Assembly (NCBI GenBank): GCA_011087865.1
Contig: JAALKW010000008.1
Location: 1 to 32,953 of the forward strand
From: Legionellaceae bacterium
GTDB lineage: Bacteria > Pseudomonadota > Gammaproteobacteria > Legionellales > Legionellaceae
Length of the DNA: 32,953 bases
Reading direction: 5' to 3'
This document shows, piece after piece, positions 17,742 through 25,298 of the stretch; within the stretch, counting starts at the first letter, position 1; each line of letters starts with the position of its first letter. The position numbers and the translations under genes were made by a program. Under the pieces are notes generated by a model that worked only from the letters and a program-made list of their open reading frames with translations, had not been told where the DNA came from and ran no database searches.

Positions 17742-17767
17742 CACTTATTGGTCAAGTCCAATAAGTG
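17742..17767. repeat. Perfect 10-bp inverted repeat with 6-nt loop
   Basis: CACTTATTGG (17742-17751), loop TCAAGT, CCAATAAGTG (17758-17767). The stem is AT-rich and no T-run follows on either strand, so it is not a typical intrinsic terminator. It sits about 50 bp beyond the stop of the minus gene ending at 17815, where it could stabilise the mRNA 3' end or be a protein-binding site. Confidence 0.6.
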
Positions 17768-17814
17768 CTGTAAATTCCCATTAATTCGCCTTACCAGTTA
17801 AGTATTCATGAAGG

Positions 17815-18300
17815 TTATTTGAGTGTTTTTTTACTGGTTAATATGAAAGGTGGTACGGCACGCTTCGTATACTTGAATAAGTGCTTTTTCTCGTTTAAAT
17901 AAAATTGCCTATACGCGGCAACAGGATTTCCAGGTATCTTGTAATGTTCAGGCATTGTTTGAGGACGCTCGGTAATACCGAACGAAGGAATGGGCGTAAG
18001 CGGTAAGCTCAATGCAACATCAGTTGAACGGTGTGGTTTCTCATGCTGAAAGCGGTACTGATATTCTTTATTGAGCGCCACCACTAAACTACGTAACCAG
18101 CGCCAATTATCTAATGATGCGCCAGCCCAGACAACGCAAGGATGCTTGGCGTGTGTAGGACGGTATGGTGTGCTCATTCCAGATAAATTTAGCACAGTAC
18201 AAAGCATTTGAGTTGATTCTAAAATCATTTTTATGACATGAGAATCACAATGGTATTGTGCACATAAAATCAATTCTTCATCTAAAAAGAAAATATTCAA
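17815..18300 (-). CDS. Conserved hypothetical protein of a phage/bacterial family
   Basis: 161 aa, starting MNIFFLDEEL at 18300. The pattern MNIFxLD...CAQYHCDSHVIKMILESTQML, then PYRPTHAKHPCVVWAGASLDNWRWL and PVAAYRQFYLNEKKH, matches my memory of a conserved family of uncharacterised proteins found in many bacteria and in large phages, with invariant Cys-His-Cys-Asp-x-His-Val near the N-terminus and a Pro-rich middle. The conserved His/Cys/Asp cluster suggests a metal- or nucleic-acid-related enzyme, but no function is established that I know of. It lies downstream of the strong terminator of the YccA-like gene, so it must be transcribed separately. Confidence 0.7.
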   Translation of the reverse strand: MNIFFLDEELILCAQYHCDSHVIKMILESTQMLCTVLNLSGMSTPYRPTHAKHPCVVWAGASLDNWRWLRSLVVALNKEYQYRFQHEKPHRSTDVALSLPLTPIPSFGITERPQTMPEHYKIPGNPVAAYRQFYLNEKKHLFKYTKRAVPPFILTSKKTLK

Positions 18301-18356
18301 TTGTTTGCCTTTGATCTATTTTAAATTGCGCTTAGCTTTGGAGCATATTTAATTGA

Positions 18357-18396
18357 GCACTAAAAAAGGGCTGATAAATCAGCCCTTTTTTAGTGC
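18357..18396 (-). terminator. Bidirectional intrinsic terminator, perfect 18-bp stem
   Basis: GCACTAAAAAAGGGCTGA (18357-18374), loop TAAA, and the exact reverse complement at 18379-18396. The GGGCTGA/TCAGCCC core followed by six T on either strand is a canonical rho-independent terminator. It lies 31 bp past the stop of the YccA-like gene and insulates the 161-aa gene downstream. Confidence 0.93.
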
Positions 18397-18426
18397 TAAA
18401 GCAAGTTGGCAAGTGTCGTGTGTTTC

Positions 18427-19101
18427 TCAATCTCGGCCTGAAAATGCGCCTAAGATATGAAGCAAGCTCATAAATAAATTATACAGCGACACAAAGAGTG
18501 AAACAGTTGCCGAAATATAATTGGTTTCGCCACCATGAATAATTGCACTGGTTTGAAATAAAATTAAGCCAGATGAAATTAACACAAACATCGCAGAGAT
18601 TAAAAGCTGAAGGGCTGGTATTTGAAAGAAAATGCCAGCAATCATGCCAAGCAATGCGACCATGACGGCTACAAAAAGAAAGCCACCTAAATAGCTAAAG
18701 TCTTTTCGTGTATTGAGCACATAGCCTGATAAGGCTAAGAAAATAAGCCCTGTCCCACCAAGCGCTGTACCAATGAGTTGAGGTCCGTTAGAAAACGTAC
18801 TGATATAGGCATTTAAGATAGGTCCAATCGCATATCCCATAAAACCTGTAAAGGCAAACACGCTTGCAATTCCCCAAGGACTATTTCTAAGCGCATGGGT
18901 TAAAAACATAAGACCATACGTACCCGCAATAAAAAAGAGTGGGTGTACAGGGGCCGCTTGACTGGCAAACGATAAGTAAGCTGTGAGCGCACTGAACATA
19001 AAGGTCATGCCCAGTAACAAATAAGTATTTCTTAATACTTTGTTGGTGGCTAAAATCGATTCGTTTTGCCGGGTGAGTGTTGCTGTGTTGCGTCTATTCA
19101 T
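18427..19101 (-). CDS. yccA: Bax inhibitor-1/YccA family inner-membrane protein
   Basis: 224 aa from ATG 19101, with GGAG at 19111-19114 giving 9 nt spacing; the in-frame ATG at 19107 would leave only 3 nt. A hydrophilic N-terminus is followed by seven hydrophobic segments (LLLGMTFMFSALTAYLSF, LFFIAGTYGLMFLTHAL, and so on to VSLFVSLYNLFMSLLHILGA). The C-terminal region contains the family pattern of Tyr-Ile-Ser-Ala-Thr and Ser-Leu-Tyr-Asn-Leu-Phe. E. coli YccA interacts with the membrane protease FtsH; other bacterial members form pH-sensitive calcium leaks. Monocistronic: promoter candidate at 19156-19184 and strong terminator at 18357-18396. Function beyond family level is inferred. Confidence 0.93.
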   Translation of the reverse strand: MNRRNTATLTRQNESILATNKVLRNTYLLLGMTFMFSALTAYLSFASQAAPVHPLFFIAGTYGLMFLTHALRNSPWGIASVFAFTGFMGYAIGPILNAYISTFSNGPQLIGTALGGTGLIFLALSGYVLNTRKDFSYLGGFLFVAVMVALLGMIAGIFFQIPALQLLISAMFVLISSGLILFQTSAIIHGGETNYISATVSLFVSLYNLFMSLLHILGAFSGRD

Positions 19102-19155
19102 AATCATAAACTCCGATGAATGGTGAGGTTTAGCTGAGCATTTAGTCCAGTCTAT

Positions 19156-19184
19156 AAGATATAGGCGATAAGGCTTTTTTTCAA
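19156..19184 (-). promoter_or_regulatory. Candidate sigma70 promoter of the YccA-like gene
   Basis: On the minus strand, TTGAAA (19179-19184), a 17-nt spacer and TATCTT (19156-19161) lie about 55 nt upstream of the start codon. The -35 matches the consensus at five of six positions and the -10 at four. Confidence 0.4.
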
Positions 19185-19222
19185 GTGCTGATGTATTTTA
19201 TACAATGCTTCTAGAGATTAAA

Positions 19223-19483
19223 CTAGGCATTAAAAAGGTCTAATTTTCCGGAAATATCGAGTGTATGTAAATCATTGAAACCGCCGATATGCTGATCATG
19301 AAAAAAAATTTGGGGTACGGTGTACCGCGCTGCTTTCGCAATCATTTCCTCTCGTAGTTTATCGTTTGTATCAATTAAAACCTCCGTGAAAGGCATCCCT
19401 TTGCGCGCAAGTAATGCTTTGGCACGTACACAGTAGGGACAGTGTGAAGCGCTATAAATGATGATGTTTGCTCTAACGTGCAT
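19223..19483 (-). CDS. grxC: Glutaredoxin (GrxC type)
   Basis: 86 aa, the usual length of a class I glutaredoxin. It contains dithiol active site CPYC at residues 15-18 (YSASHCPYCVRAKALL), the cis-Pro motif TVPQIFF and the glutathione-binding GGFNDLHTL. It reduces disulfides and glutathionylated proteins in the cytoplasm using glutathione. It starts 5 nt after the stop of the Cys-rich 105-aa gene, so the two form an operon and may share a redox or metal theme. Confidence 0.95.
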   Translation of the reverse strand: MHVRANIIIYSASHCPYCVRAKALLARKGMPFTEVLIDTNDKLREEMIAKAARYTVPQIFFHDQHIGGFNDLHTLDISGKLDLFNA

Positions 19484-19488
19484 TTAAC

Positions 19489-19806
19489 TCATCGACAACC
19501 AAGGTCCCAATAAGAATTTTCCCAGTGCGTGATTGTTCCGTTTTCACCGCATACAGGGCAGTGCCAAACAATCTCGGAGCATTCTGAATCAATGGATGAA
19601 TCGATGGTACCCGGACATTTGTTTTCATACGTTCCACTCCAGCACCTCACATTGAAGCGCGGAGAAAGTCTTGGCTCAGTGGTCGCGCTAGATACAATAG
19701 TTCCCAAATTCTCAGCTAATTTTACTGCTTGTTTAGGTAAGCAAGCAGGCGTGACGCCTTGTTCATTAAATAAATGCGTTAAGTTAGTTGCAAAGGCTTG
19801 AGTCAT
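19489..19806 (-). CDS. Small Cys-rich, putative zinc-ribbon protein
   Basis: 105 aa from ATG 19806, preferred because GGAAC lies about 5 nt upstream; in-frame ATG 19818 and TTG 19831-19833 give slightly longer forms. The C-terminal half has several Cys residues: RCWSGTYENKCPG, DSECSEI and HCPVCGENGTITHWENSYWDLGC. The CPVCG knuckle plus upstream Cys residues suggest a zinc ribbon. I do not recognise a functional family. Co-transcribed with glutaredoxin (5-nt gap). The plus strand of this stretch is also open for 90 codons, but that lacks start signals and is ignored. Confidence 0.65.
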   Translation of the reverse strand: MTQAFATNLTHLFNEQGVTPACLPKQAVKLAENLGTIVSSATTEPRLSPRFNVRCWSGTYENKCPGTIDSSIDSECSEIVWHCPVCGENGTITHWENSYWDLGCR

Positions 19807-19988
19807 TTTTTGTTCCATAAAAACGTGTTTCAATTGATGACTGACATCAATCTAAAAAAGCATTGTAACACAACCGTAATACATTCACTGAGCCTATAAC
19901 GGTGAGTTAGGCTAAAGCGGTGCTATAAAACTTCGACACATCATGACATCATTGTTATGCTTAATATTTTAAAATACGGTCTAATCCT

Positions 19989-20804
19989 ATGCGACGTGTA
20001 GCAATAGCACAGATGGCATCTGGTGCGAATTTAGAAGCGAATTTAGCAGCGCTTCAACGATTATTTGTTGAAGCCAGTGCACAGCAGGCGCATTTATTGG
20101 TTTTACCTGAAAATTTTGCGTTTATGGGCATGGATAGACATGATAAATTGCAGATTGCTGAAATAGCAGGCTCAGGCTTCATTCAAGATACGGTCAGTGC
20201 ACTCGCTTCAGAATATCAGCTCTGGGTGATTGCCGGCACCGTGCCGATTCAGGCACCTGATGGACGGGTGTGGGCGAGCTCATTGGTTTTTAATTCGGAA
20301 GGCGTGCAAGTTGCACGTTATGACAAAATCCATTTATTTGATGTGATTATTTCTAATACAATATCTGGTGCAGAAACCCATGCTGAGTCTGAAACGATTA
20401 TGCCCGGTAAAAAGCCGATATTAGTGGATACACCTGTTGGACGTATTGGGCTTAGTGTATGCTATGATGTCCGTTTTCCTGAGCTTTATCGTTACTTATT
20501 ATCTCAAGGCGCTGAATTATTGACGGTGGTCTCGGCTTTTACTGCGGCAACAGGTGCTGCACATTGGCACACGCTATTAAAAGCACGGGCCATTGAAAAC
20601 ATGTGTTATGTGCTGGCCTCTAATCAAGTGGGCATGCATGCAAATTCACGTGAAACGTATGGGCATAGTTTAATAATTAATCCTTGGGGTGATATCATTG
20701 CTGAAATAGATTCAGGCACCGGTATTATTTGTGCTGATATTGATTTAGATGATTTACATGCAAGGCGTGCTGCCTTTCCATGTTTTGAGCACCGTATTTT
20801 ATAA
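19989..20804 (+). CDS. Nitrilase-superfamily amidase (deaminated glutathione amidase type)
   Basis: 271 aa. The carbon-nitrogen hydrolase triad is visible: Glu41 (LPENFAF), Lys113 (YDKIHLFD) and Cys158 (SVCYDVRFPELYR). The YDKIHLFDV and CYDVRFPELYR blocks place it in the Nit1/YbeM-like branch, whose members hydrolyse deaminated glutathione, a repair reaction for a transaminase side product. The exact substrate is inferred. It precedes tldD by 12 nt; yhdP-nitrilase-tldD order is common in gammaproteobacteria, though no yhdP is present upstream here. No convincing promoter was identified in the 150 bp upstream. Confidence 0.9.
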   Translation: MRRVAIAQMASGANLEANLAALQRLFVEASAQQAHLLVLPENFAFMGMDRHDKLQIAEIAGSGFIQDTVSALASEYQLWVIAGTVPIQAPDGRVWASSLVFNSEGVQVARYDKIHLFDVIISNTISGAETHAESETIMPGKKPILVDTPVGRIGLSVCYDVRFPELYRYLLSQGAELLTVVSAFTAATGAAHWHTLLKARAIENMCYVLASNQVGMHANSRETYGHSLIINPWGDIIAEIDSGTGIICADIDLDDLHARRAAFPCFEHRIL

Positions 20805-20816
20805 GGGGTTTTGGGT

Positions 20817-22259
20817 ATGACAGATGCACTTGATATTGCGAAAGAATTATTATTAAAGCCAGCATCGCTTGATGAAGCAAGTCTTGAGCGTTTAATTCAA
20901 AATTTTTTAAATCGAAAAATAGATGATGCTGATTTATATTTTCAAAGCGTTAATTATGAGTCTTGGTATCTTGAAGATTCTGAAGTCAAAAGTGGGACCT
21001 ATTCAATCGATAGAGGGGTGGGTATTCGTGCGGTGAGCGCTGAAAAAACAGGGTTTGCTTATTGTGACGATATTGATTTACCCGCGATGGAGCGTGCAGC
21101 AGATGCGGCGCGTTCTATCGCCTTAGCCGGTAGTGCCGAAGGCCATGCGCTTAAGATAAAAACAGCCCCCATCACGCATTATGCAGGGCTTAATCCGATT
21201 GAAGGTTTAAGCAAGCAAGAAAAAATTGCGCTACTTGAGTCAGTTGATAAAGCAGCACGTAAAGAAGACCCACGTGTGATACAAGTAAATGCCTCTTTGA
21301 GTGGTGTGTATGAAGTGGTTTTAGTGGCTGGTATAGAAGGGCAATATGTGGCGGATGTGCGCCCTATGGTGAGTATGAGTGTCACTGTGGTGGTTGAAGA
21401 AAATGGCAGACGTGAGGCAGCAAGAACCGGTGGGGGTGGACGTTTAGGTTATTCGTTTTTCTTGAATCAATCACGCGCTGTGCACTATGCGCTTGAAGCC
21501 GTTCGTGAGGCGGTGGTGAGTTTGAAAGCTGAAGATGCCCCAGCAGGTAATATGCCTGTTATTCTTGGTCCAGGATGGCCGGGTGTTTTATTACATGAGG
21601 CGGTCGGGCACGGGCTTGAAGGAGACTTTAATCGTAAGCAACAATCTGCTTTTTCGGGGCGTATTGGAGAGCAAGTGGCTGCTAAAGGTGTCACTGTGGT
21701 TGATGATGGCACACTGAAAGACAGACGAGGTTCGCTGTCTATTGATGATGAGGGGACACCGACACAATGCACAACATTGATAGAAGATGGTGTATTGGTT
21801 AATTATATGCAAGACAAGTTGAATGCACGATTGATGGGGATGAAGCCCACAGGTAACTGCAGACGCGAGTCTTATGCGCATGTGCCGATGCCTCGTATGA
21901 CCAACACGTATATGTTAGCAGGCCAATATCATCCAGATGAAATCATTCGCTCGGTTGAAAAAGGGCTATATGCTGTAAACTTTGGAGGGGGACAAGTTGA
22001 TATTACCTCGGGACAATTTGTATTCTCCGCGAGTGAAGCCTATTTAATTGAGAACGGACGTATCACACGGCCCGTTAAAGGTGCGACACTGATTGGTAAT
22101 GGTCCTGATGTCATGAAAAAAGTGAGCATGATAGGGAATGATTTAGCCTTAGATCCAGGGATTGGTGTCTGTGGTAAAGACGGTCAGTCTGTGCCAGTTG
22201 GCGTGGGTCAACCAACTTTAAAAATAGATAATTTAACGGTCGGTGGCACAAAGGCTTAA
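20817..22259 (+). CDS. tldD: Metalloprotease TldD
   Basis: 480 aa from ATG 20817 (E. coli 481), with AAGGGG at 20803-20808; a TTG at 20811 is also in frame. The zinc motif HEAVGH is at residues 260-265, followed by [36 protein letters not shown] and, near the end, [18 protein letters not shown], where a Cys completes the metal site. TldD pairs with TldE (PmbA) in a cytoplasmic heterodimer that degrades unfolded peptides, processes microcin B17 and affects CcdA stability. tldE is usually unlinked and is not in this window. A DUF4116 gene starts 2 nt after the stop and is probably co-translated. Confidence 0.97.
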   Translation: MTDALDIAKELLLKPASLDEASLERLIQNFLNRKIDDADLYFQSVNYESWYLEDSEVKSGTYSIDRGVGIRAVSAEKTGFAYCDDIDLPAMERAADAARSIALAGSAEGHALKIKTAPITHYAGLNPIEGLSKQEKIALLESVDKAARKEDPRVIQVNASLSGVYEVVLVAGIEGQYVADVRPMVSMSVTVVVEENGRREAARTGGGGRLGYSFFLNQSRAVHYALEAVREAVVSLKAEDAPAGNMPVILGPGWPGVLLHEAVGHGLEGDFNRKQQSAFSGRIGEQVAAKGVTVVDDGTLKDRRGSLSIDDEGTPTQCTTLIEDGVLVNYMQDKLNARLMGMKPTGNCRRESYAHVPMPRMTNTYMLAGQYHPDEIIRSVEKGLYAVNFGGGQVDITSGQFVFSASEAYLIENGRITRPVKGATLIGNGPDVMKKVSMIGNDLALDPGIGVCGKDGQSVPVGVGQPTLKIDNLTVGGTKA

Positions 22260-22261
22260 GC

Positions 22262-23323
22262 ATGCGGTCCAACGAAGATAGAATACGTACTCTCACGCAG
22301 AATGGCTTTAAATTAGCAGATGTACCTGAAGGTTTAAGGGACAGAAAAAAAACAGTGCTTGATGCGGTGAAAGGCAATGGCCTTGAGTTAAGTCTTGCAT
22401 CACCCCGATTACAAGCAGAAAAGAAAATGGTCTTGGCGGCCGTTCAACAGTGTGGTCTTGCATTAAAATATGCTTCGCCTGATTTGCTGCACGATCAAGA
22501 CATACTATCAGCTGCTTTACATCAAACAGGATATGCACTTGAATATGTGCCGCTTGAAACGCCAAATTATCGTCAAATGGCCCTTCTATCTATTCAAAAA
22601 GAAGGACGTGCATTTCAATACACACCACCTGGGTTACAGTTAGATAGAGAGGTCGTACTGGCAGCCGTTGCACAACCCTGTGGATTTGCATTAAAAGATA
22701 TTGATGCAAGTTTCAAAGGAGATAAAGAAATTGTATTGGGTGCGTTGCGCTACAACGGCAATGCACTTCAAAGTGCTTCAAATCAGCTAAGAAGTGATAG
22801 AGAAGTGGTCTTGGTTGCTGTTCAGCAATATGCACCCGCACTGCAGCATGCCTCTTTTGATTTGCAAAGCGATAATCAGTTACGTTTATTTGCCTTAAGA
22901 AAAGATTGGCAATCGGGCTATGTTTTGTTGAGTTATTTGCAAAAATATTACGGCGATACGCTTGATAAATCCTTTATGCTTGAGGTGGTGCAGCAAGAAG
23001 GTTGTGCTTTAAAGGCATTATCGAAAGCGCTGCGAGCTGATCGTGATATTGTACTCGCTGCCGTCAATCAAAATTATTTGGCATTAAAATATGCCTCAGC
23101 TGCGTTACAAGCCGATACCGGCATGATTGCAGCAGCAGAGGCGTGTAAGGCAAGGTTGATAGAGAGTAAACAGCTCTCTTATTCACCGCTTCCCAATACA
23201 CTGACAAATTCTGCTGCTGCGTATGATGGTTTTTTTCTTGTAGCCAGCGAGCAGGCAAGTGATGACTATGAGGAACCTACGGGTAAACGTGCACGCACGA
23301 GCGCACTCAGTATATCAAAATAA
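22262..23323 (+). CDS. DUF4116-repeat protein, coupled to tldD
   Basis: 353 aa. The start lies 2 nt after the tldD stop, with AAGG about 7 nt upstream, so translation coupling is likely. Most of the protein is about six DUF4116 units with the cores KKTVLDAV, KKMVLAAV, DREVVLAAV, DKEIVLGAL, DREVVLVAV and DRDIVLAAV, each followed by a variant of ALxxAS. Unlike the 465-aa DUF4116 protein at 10232 it has no F-box-like N-terminus. The tail is different: acidic, then TGKRARTSALSISK, containing a KRAR basic cluster like a minimal nuclear localisation signal. No signal peptide. Function unknown; likely host-directed in view of the family's distribution. Confidence 0.75.
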   Translation: MRSNEDRIRTLTQNGFKLADVPEGLRDRKKTVLDAVKGNGLELSLASPRLQAEKKMVLAAVQQCGLALKYASPDLLHDQDILSAALHQTGYALEYVPLETPNYRQMALLSIQKEGRAFQYTPPGLQLDREVVLAAVAQPCGFALKDIDASFKGDKEIVLGALRYNGNALQSASNQLRSDREVVLVAVQQYAPALQHASFDLQSDNQLRLFALRKDWQSGYVLLSYLQKYYGDTLDKSFMLEVVQQEGCALKALSKALRADRDIVLAAVNQNYLALKYASAALQADTGMIAAAEACKARLIESKQLSYSPLPNTLTNSAAAYDGFFLVASEQASDDYEEPTGKRARTSALSISK

Positions 23324-23361
23324 ACAGCTTCTATTTGATATTTAGGAACACACCTTAGCAA

Positions 23362-25137
23362 TCATTTGAATGAGGGCTTTTCATGGCCTGGTAGTGTCAT
23401 TACGGCTTCTTCTAGTGCTTCAATACTGGGTTTAAGATTAATCTTGGATTGAAAAAAACTGAAACAATGTGGTGTTTCGGTTTCTCTAACAGCGAAGGTT
23501 GCGAAATCAGTCATTAAGTTCTGTATGCATGTGAAAACTTCGGAGTAATCATCATGACTTTGTAAAGCGACAAAGCGCATATCATGATGAAGTAATTTAT
23601 CCACTGCTGCGTTAAACGTATTACAACGCTCGGCTAAATGAACGGGATCAATAATAATTTGTTTGATTGATTTGATCAGGGTTTTCAAAAAGGTTTGCAT
23701 GGTTTGTGTGGCAGGGTCGTCTAAATCAGCTTCGGTTAAATGAGTCAACATTTCTTCATAAATGCTAATGATTTTTTCTCCTAAGGTTTCAAGTGCGCCA
23801 TAAAGCGCATGTTGATCACGAATATGCGACCGAGCATGCTCAGAAATGGACTCAGGGGGTAAGTGTTCTAAGACGATATCATCAAAAACAGTATAAAAAT
23901 TATGGTGCGCTCTTAAGTGGGCTGTCACTGTAGGCCAGGCTTCAATCATTGCTAAAATATCAACCTGTATGTATGGATGACCGAAAGGCTGAGGGCCTTC
24001 ATGGTAAAGGCAATCGAGCATTTTTTCATGATATTGGCGGTATAAAGCAGCATCAAAAAAAGTATTGAATGATTGACGCGCTACATCAGTGATATTTAAA
24101 GATGCTGATTGTGTGATGTTTCTTAATGCACGTAACGTGGGTACTTTGGAATATTCATTTGTTGACCAGTACAGTGGCAGCGTGTCCATGCTCACGCACT
24201 TCTCTAGTGTATTATCACCAGACACACCGGCCATGGGAGCCAGCGCATAGAGTGCATCGTAGGCGGTATCATTAAGATATGCACCTGAAATAATGGTGAT
24301 GGTTCTTTCATGCTCTGGTGATGCAAGTGAATCAAACGCCATCCCCAAATGCTTGATTGATTGCTCATCATCAACAGTTATAATATTGAGTTTAGAGACA
24401 AAACTGTGGGTAAATAAAGCCTCCATCGTTGCTTTGTCTGTTATTTTATTACTGGTAATACCAGATAAAAATATAACAATATTTTGATGCTGATGATTTA
24501 ATGCAAGCAGTGATAATAAAGTAAAAAAATGATATTGATTATTATAATAGGCCGGTACAATAAAATGATTTTGCTCAATATCATCTGGTAAGGCTTGCAT
24601 CAGCGCAGTATTATTTTTTTTGATTTTTTGCCAAAGCGTGGCACGATCAGATGATGGCGGTGGTGCTATTTTTATTCCACGATTTTTATCTAATCCAAGG
24701 GGATAAGCACCATATAGCATTTTATTATGTTTAGCTCGAAGTTCATAAAGAGGTGCCTCATGTGCGCCAATGGCTTTAATGGGCAAGTTTTTTTTCATAT
24801 GAGGTAAGTATAAATCTAGTAATCCATCATCATATGAAATGCAGATGGCTTGGTCAGCTGTAGCTAACATACTAAGCAATGCCTTGTCTGTTTTAATTTT
24901 TCCTCTGTGCTCATCTAAAGAGCCAAAATAAAACCCACCGCGATTGAATGCGGGCATGGCTTTTAAAATGTTTGCATTACGTTTTTCATCAAAGTGCTCT
25001 GAGCAAACAACCGATATAAACTGTACATCTCTGTAGAGTGGGTTTACGAGTAAAGCATGCATCAAGTCTTTAAAATGAGAAAAATCTCCCATACCATCAA
25101 AGTGGACTGTATTGAATATCACATAAGTAACGGGCAT
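23362..25137 (-). CDS. Hypothetical protein with GT-B glycosyltransferase-like features
   Basis: 591 aa, ATG 25137. No signal peptide. The N-terminus NTVHFDGMGDFSHFKDL (residues 9-25) has the Gly-x-Gly-Asp loop seen at the start of many GT-B fold proteins, and TIISGAYLND followed by PMAGVSGDNTLEKCVSM (about 280-317) resembles the sugar-nucleotide-binding Gly-x-x-Gly-[DNS]-x-[TS]-x-x-Glu of such enzymes. The C-terminal 220 residues are helical and charged with no recognised domain. The glycosyltransferase reading is tentative; no family could be named. It has a good promoter of its own (25173-25200) and converges on the DUF4116 gene, with only 38 bp between their ends. Confidence 0.6.
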   Translation of the reverse strand: MPVTYVIFNTVHFDGMGDFSHFKDLMHALLVNPLYRDVQFISVVCSEHFDEKRNANILKAMPAFNRGGFYFGSLDEHRGKIKTDKALLSMLATADQAICISYDDGLLDLYLPHMKKNLPIKAIGAHEAPLYELRAKHNKMLYGAYPLGLDKNRGIKIAPPPSSDRATLWQKIKKNNTALMQALPDDIEQNHFIVPAYYNNQYHFFTLLSLLALNHQHQNIVIFLSGITSNKITDKATMEALFTHSFVSKLNIITVDDEQSIKHLGMAFDSLASPEHERTITIISGAYLNDTAYDALYALAPMAGVSGDNTLEKCVSMDTLPLYWSTNEYSKVPTLRALRNITQSASLNITDVARQSFNTFFDAALYRQYHEKMLDCLYHEGPQPFGHPYIQVDILAMIEAWPTVTAHLRAHHNFYTVFDDIVLEHLPPESISEHARSHIRDQHALYGALETLGEKIISIYEEMLTHLTEADLDDPATQTMQTFLKTLIKSIKQIIIDPVHLAERCNTFNAAVDKLLHHDMRFVALQSHDDYSEVFTCIQNLMTDFATFAVRETETPHCFSFFQSKINLKPSIEALEEAVMTLPGHEKPSFK

Positions 25138-25172
25138 AATAATCTGCTTATTTTTTGTTCAGCCATATAATC

Positions 25173-25200
25173 ATTATAGTTTTTGACTTAAATAAATCAA
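25173..25200 (-). promoter_or_regulatory. Sigma70-type promoter of the 591-aa gene
   Basis: Minus strand: TTGATT (25195-25200), 16-nt spacer, perfect TATAAT (25173-25178), about 35 nt upstream of the ATG at 25137. This is the best promoter match in the window. Confidence 0.55.
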
Positions 25201-25298
25201 ACAGTTTAATCTGTGATAAACAGAGGGCATGTTTAATACCTGGGCATTAAAACGTTTTCTTGTACTTTATTTCTATGATTTATGCGTAAGGATAAGAT

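Larger units (their letters stand above)
17369..17814. other. 446-bp gap with a small possible ORF and a hairpin
   Basis: No large gene. The minus strand has a 47-codon ORF with a good ribosome-binding site (separate entry) and a 23-codon ORF further upstream that may be a remnant. A perfect 10-bp inverted repeat sits at 17742-17767 (separate entry). The region lies between convergent genes (16781 plus, 17815 minus), and no strong T-tracted terminator was found. Confidence 0.5.
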
